A stretch of DNA of 9,777 nucleotides from Prolixibacteraceae bacterium (GTDB lineage: Bacteria; Bacteroidota; Bacteroidia; Bacteroidales; Prolixibacteraceae). Under the pieces are notes generated by a model. The model had not been told where the DNA came from. It did no database searches and saw only the letters and a list, made by a program, of their open reading frames with translations. The stretch lies in contig JACMKG010000219.1 in NCBI GenBank assembly GCA_014380255.1, positions 1 through 9,777 on the forward strand. The letters run 5' to 3'. Shown piece after piece: positions 7,275-9,777 of this stretch (within the stretch, counting starts at the first letter, position 1; every line of letters begins with the position of its first letter). The translations under genes and the position numbers were made by a program.

Positions 7275-7280
7275 ACTTAG
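7275..7280. repeat. Target site duplication, right copy (ACTTAG)
   Basis: The right partner of ACTTAG at 6949-6954. Keeping a single copy restores an open minus-strand reading frame across the insertion point. Confidence 0.55.
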
Positions 7281-7495
7281 TCTTCAAAAGTGAATAGACA
7301 TAAATGATCCTCTTATGCTTGTCGTAATTTGCAATCACAACCTCTAAATCCAGAATCTGTGATTCCTTTTTACGGATTAAAATCCATTGCTATAACCAGC
7401 CCTGATACTGCGGAACTTTCGCTCCTTAGAAACATGCATCCGTTCATTCTATGAGCTGCAGAGCGGTAAGGTCCTATAAATATTGCAGAGCCGGA

Positions 7496-7616
7496 TTTCA
7501 ATTTGCTCGAAGGATAAATGTTAATGGGCCCATTTCAATCCGCTCGAATGATCGCATCACTTGAATATAGGCCCATTTAATACGGTCTAATAATGACATC
7601 AATGAATGTATGTCCA
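7496..7616. repeat. Three degenerate tandem repeats of 37-43 bp
   Basis: Units at 7496-7532, 7533-7575 and 7576-7616. Each starts TTTCAAT or TTTAATA, continues with a (G/C)CTCGAA- or GTCTAA-like segment, and ends GGGCCCA, AGGCCCA or TGTCCA. On the minus strand the units read as similar peptide stretches (FERIEMGP, DRIKWAYI) within a short frame at 7498-7599. They begin directly after the DUF305 stop. They may be decayed coding repeats, or spaced sites for a DNA-binding protein; the sequence does not decide. Confidence 0.5.
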
Positions 7617-7629
7617 ATTTCTATCTTTT

Positions 7630-8244
7630 TTATTTATGTTCCTCCAGCCATTCCTTCAATTCTTCAATTTCTTTTAACTGATCTTCTTTCATCATTTTGG
7701 CCATTTCTTTCATTTCCTCCGAGTGGCCAAATTCTATTTCTGCCTCGGCCATCTCAACGGCACTTCTGTGGTGATGGACCATCAAAGCTGCAAAATCATG
7801 ATCAGTCTTGTTGTTCAGATATTGCATACTGACCCGGAAATCCATTTTATCCATAGCCATTTCCGATGCTTCCATGAATGCCATTCCATGCTGCTCGTTT
7901 GGCATTACCGCATGATCGTTCATAAAGTCTTCCAGCTCTTCTATTTCCATCTGCTGCATGTTTTTCATCTTTTCTGCCATCTCTTTAATTTCCTCGTTGT
8001 CGCCATGTTTCAATTCATAATCAGCCATTTCGATGGCTCCTTTGTGATGATCGATCATCATCATTGCAAAATCGTGATCCGGATCATGTGTCATTTCCAT
8101 TTTATCCATGTTATCCGACATCTTATCCATTATCTTTACCATTGGATGATTCTTGTTATCGTCATTTCCATGATGGTCTATAATTTCTTCACAGGCAAGG
8201 AATGTGAAAGAAATCAATACTATAAACATAAATTTGCTCTTCAT
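7630..8244 (-). CDS. DUF305 family lipoprotein with duplicated ferritin-like domain
   Basis: A 204-aa protein exported and lipid-anchored: MKSKFMFIVLISFTFLAC is a type II signal peptide with lipobox FLAC and C18 as the lipidated residue. Two DUF305 helical repeats follow. The first (about 54-108) contains DHDFAMMMIDHHKGAIEMA and the second (about 146-200) DHDFAALMVHHHRSAVEMA, each followed by a Glu/Lys/Met-rich helix ending in EIEELxxxL or similar. The DHDFA...HH pattern is the family signature; DUF305 proteins are predicted ferritin-like bundles often found near copper-resistance genes, but no biochemical role is firmly established. Met (over 25) and His content is high, which fits soft-metal binding (inference). 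The ATG at 8244 is the first in frame, without a Shine-Dalgarno sequence. It stands alone on the minus strand between the repeat region and an ISL3 element. What the bound ligand is remains open. Confidence 0.9.
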   Translation of the reverse strand: MKSKFMFIVLISFTFLACEEIIDHHGNDDNKNHPMVKIMDKMSDNMDKMEMTHDPDHDFAMMMIDHHKGAIEMADYELKHGDNEEIKEMAEKMKNMQQMEIEELEDFMNDHAVMPNEQHGMAFMEASEMAMDKMDFRVSMQYLNNKTDHDFAALMVHHHRSAVEMAEAEIEFGHSEEMKEMAKMMKEDQLKEIEELKEWLEEHK

Positions 8245-8476
8245 ACGCTGTGTTTTAAAATTTTAACTATAAAGTTCGCATGAAAGTCGCAGTAAATCAT
8301 TACACAATTTTTTATGAAGGTTACATATTTTAATACTGACAAAGTAGAATTGCATATGTCAATCAAGAGATAAATTGCTCCTTAAATGTATGCTATAGCT
8401 AATCTGCATAAGGTATTAAGAATAGAACTTTTATCTATTTTGGAATACAAATCGACCAAAGCCACTACTTTTTTTC
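8245..8476. other. Intergenic region between DUF305 gene and ISL3 element
   Basis: About 230 bases of AT-rich DNA that should hold the promoter of the DUF305 gene (minus strand). The closest motif is TTGACA...TACTTTG on the minus strand around 8337-8365, but both its spacing and its -7 box deviate from the Bacteroidota consensus. No gene or strong hairpin is seen. The insertion sequence ends at about 8477 and may have displaced the original upstream sequence. Confidence 0.4.
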
Positions 8477-8502
8477 TGGTCTATAACGGATAGTGTGGGT
8501 AA
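8477..8502. repeat. ISL3 inverted repeat, transposase-3' side
   Basis: TGGTCTATAACG...GTGTGGGTAA aligns without gaps to the reverse complement of 9752-9777 at 21 of 26 positions. The transposase stop codon (8481-8483) lies inside this repeat. Confidence 0.85.
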
Positions 8503-9713
8503 TCAAATTTTAGTTTTCCGCAGAGGTAGTATATCATGTTTATAAAGTTGTTGATGTTTCGATAACCTCTGGCTCTTCTTTTTGCCAATTGTATTTTGTT
8601 GTTGATTCCTTCAATTACCCCAGCAGTAATCCTTGATTTCAAATAATTTACAATTCCAGACCAATGTGTTTTTACCGTTTTAACAAATTCAATTAAAGGT
8701 TGGATTTTTGTTTCTATTGCATAGTCGCACCAAAAGGCAAGATATCCTTGGGCTTCTTCTACATTCGGATTCTCCCAAAAGTCGTCAAACAGAACCTTTA
8801 ACCGATAGGCTTCACCGAGCCTGGGATACATCATTGTTAAATAATCCAGTTCCCCTTTTTTCTTGCTTGTCAGGTTTTCATAGTTTCTTAAGAATGTGTA
8901 CTTGTGGTTTTTCAATAATTCATTTCCTTTTCGCTCTTGTTGCCGTACTTTATCAACGGCTTCATTAAGAAGCTTTTTGACATGGAAACGGTCGAAGGTT
9001 ATGTCTGATTTTGGAAAATTATCCATCACCCCGCTAATAAATGCAGGTGACATATCAATGCACACTTGCTTTACCTGATCGGTGTCCAGTCCTTTTTCTA
9101 CAAGCTCTTTCTTCATCTGTGTAACAGAATTCGCATCTTTTCCTTCTCCGGCATGAATGACCCGTCTTGCAACAATATCAATTCCTACGGTTACATAATT
9201 GTGTCCTTTTCTGGATGAAGTCTCATCGATCCCAACATGCAGCACATTTGAAACATCGTCCCCACTGACCGCTTTGCCTATCCAATGATTGAAGATCCGC
9301 CAGATACGGGGAGATGTTTCCCTAAGTGTCTGGGAAACTTTACTCACCGGCATTTCCTGTTCTATCAATAACATAGCAAACGCTTCATACAACAATGTAA
9401 ATCCACTACCGGTACGCGCCCAAGGAACCTGCACTGTTTTAGCCTTATTATCAGAATCAAGTATCCGTGGAACTCTGGCAGTTAGATAACATTCGTGTTC
9501 GAAAAAATTAAGATGTTTCCATGTACGCACATCTGTATCATAAGCCTTATATTCTTTGCCGTCAGAAAACAAAAATGTACTGCCACGCTTGAAATCAATC
9601 TCTATGGTCAATTTTCCATAGAGCATCCCTGTACTCTTTTCAAGTTTGATCTCCTCAATAAACCATGGTTCAACAATATTCAATGCTAACTTAAATATAT
9701 CAGTAGAATCCAT
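8481..9713 (-). CDS. ISL3-family DDE transposase
   Basis: A 410-aa transposase catalysing movement of the surrounding element. I start it at the ATG at 9713 (MDSTDIFKLALNIVEPWF), which has AAAGG six bases upstream; a GTG 16 codons earlier lies close to the inverted repeat and is less likely. The ISL3 signature is clear: VPWARTGSGFTLL (97-109), GIDETSSRKGHNYVTV (161-176), CIDMSPAFISG (218-228), TFDRFHVKKLLNEAVD (239-254), GVIEGINNKIQLAKRRARGY (365-384) and NNFINMIYYLCGKL. D163, D220 and E368 are the likely DDE triad. The N-terminal region, where most relatives have a four-cysteine zinc finger (CPxCG...), reads STFLFSDGKEYKAYD without the cysteines. No frameshift or internal stop is present, so the enzyme looks intact. 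The stop falls inside the downstream inverted repeat. Confidence 0.93.
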   Translation of the reverse strand: MDSTDIFKLALNIVEPWFIEEIKLEKSTGMLYGKLTIEIDFKRGSTFLFSDGKEYKAYDTDVRTWKHLNFFEHECYLTARVPRILDSDNKAKTVQVPWARTGSGFTLLYEAFAMLLIEQEMPVSKVSQTLRETSPRIWRIFNHWIGKAVSGDDVSNVLHVGIDETSSRKGHNYVTVGIDIVARRVIHAGEGKDANSVTQMKKELVEKGLDTDQVKQVCIDMSPAFISGVMDNFPKSDITFDRFHVKKLLNEAVDKVRQQERKGNELLKNHKYTFLRNYENLTSKKKGELDYLTMMYPRLGEAYRLKVLFDDFWENPNVEEAQGYLAFWCDYAIETKIQPLIEFVKTVKTHWSGIVNYLKSRITAGVIEGINNKIQLAKRRARGYRNINNFINMIYYLCGKLKFDYPHYPL

Positions 9714-9751
9714 ATACCTTTTTTTGCTTCTAAAGTTAAACCGTTTTATCT

Positions 9752-9777
9752 TTACCCACACAAATCGTTATAGAACC
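9752..9777. repeat. ISL3 inverted repeat, transposase-5' side
   Basis: Its reverse complement begins GGTTCTATAACG and ends GTGTGGGTAA. It is the outward end of the element, and the window stops exactly here. Confidence 0.85.

Larger units (their letters stand above)
6881..7389 (-). pseudogene. Remnant reading frame split by a MITE-like insertion
   Basis: On the minus strand a frame is open from 7389 (just after a TAG at 7390-7392) to 7276, reading QWILIRKKESQ, LDLEVVIANYD, then KHKRIIYVYSLLKTK. It meets a TAG at 7273-7275, at the edge of the inserted element. Removing the element and one target copy lets it continue for 22 more codons (LKKKLPFTDLSIIGNRIKHN) to a TGA at 6881-6883. Upstream of the TAG the frame reads AKVPQYQGWL after another stop, as if the 5' part has decayed. 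I do not recognise the family. The R-K-K-E-S-Q-I-L-D-L-E-V spacing resembles the end of a PAS domain (RKDG...vEv), but this is weak. A 61-codon open stretch could arise by chance in AT-rich DNA, so the gene status is tentative. Confidence 0.4.
8477..9777 (-). mobile_element. ISL3-family insertion sequence, apparently complete
   Basis: About 1.3 kb, bounded by imperfect 26-bp terminal inverted repeats (8477-8502 and 9752-9777) and carrying one ISL3 transposase. The length and the GGTTCTATAAC-type tips fit the ISL3 family. The outer repeat ends on the last base of the window, so the flank and any target duplication (usually 8 bp in this family) cannot be seen. Such a break at an IS end is typical of an assembly contig ending in a multi-copy element (inference). 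Confidence 0.85.

Noticed and set aside
7723..8283. 186-codon plus-strand open frame rich in His, Phe and Cys
   Set aside because: It is the antisense of the DUF305 gene; its His/Phe pattern is the complement of that gene's ATG and GAA codons.

Overview
The window reads as accessory DNA from a member of the Bacteroidota. The evidence is a DUF6266 gene, AT-rich intergenic DNA, starts that mostly lack Shine-Dalgarno sequences, and protein types common in that phylum. The assignment comes from gene content only. Its theme is copper (possibly also silver) handling, and it is flanked and interrupted by mobile DNA.

Layout. Bases 1-489 hold the 5' part of a DUF6266 gene (minus strand, cut by the window edge), visibly richer in G+C than the rest. 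After about 520 bases without a convincing gene comes a minus-strand pair, transcribed from 5518 toward 1009. The first gene is a secreted multicopper oxidase whose C-terminus carries an extra domain resembling the PcoB/CopB outer-membrane beta-barrel. The second is a CopB-type P1B ATPase with a CPH motif and a His-rich N-terminus. A 114-bp AT-rich gap separates this pair from a divergent plus-strand gene (5633-6013) for a small exported heavy-metal-binding-domain protein with a tail of 14-residue repeats, closed by a clear hairpin terminator. Next is a plus-strand gene (6365-6709) for a 19-cysteine Csp-type copper storage protein. A DUF305 lipoprotein with two copies of its domain lies at 7630-8244 on the minus strand. 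The window ends in a complete-looking ISL3-family insertion sequence (8477-9777) whose outer terminal repeat is the last base of the window.

Between the Csp and DUF305 genes (6710-7629) no intact gene is apparent. This stretch holds a 22-bp perfect hairpin, a remnant minus-strand reading frame, and a roughly 320-bp MITE-like element (6955-7274). The element has terminal inverted repeats and a 6-bp target duplication, and removing it rejoins the remnant reading frame. It also holds three degenerate 37-43 bp tandem repeats.

Proposed division of labour (inference): the ATPase moves copper out of the cytoplasm, Csp buffers cytosolic Cu(I), the oxidase converts periplasmic Cu(I) to less toxic Cu(II) and may be tethered to the outer membrane by its own barrel, and the HMBD and DUF305 proteins act as Met/His-rich metal binders in the envelope. 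No metal-responsive regulator (CueR, CsoR, CusRS) is visible, so control must come from elsewhere.
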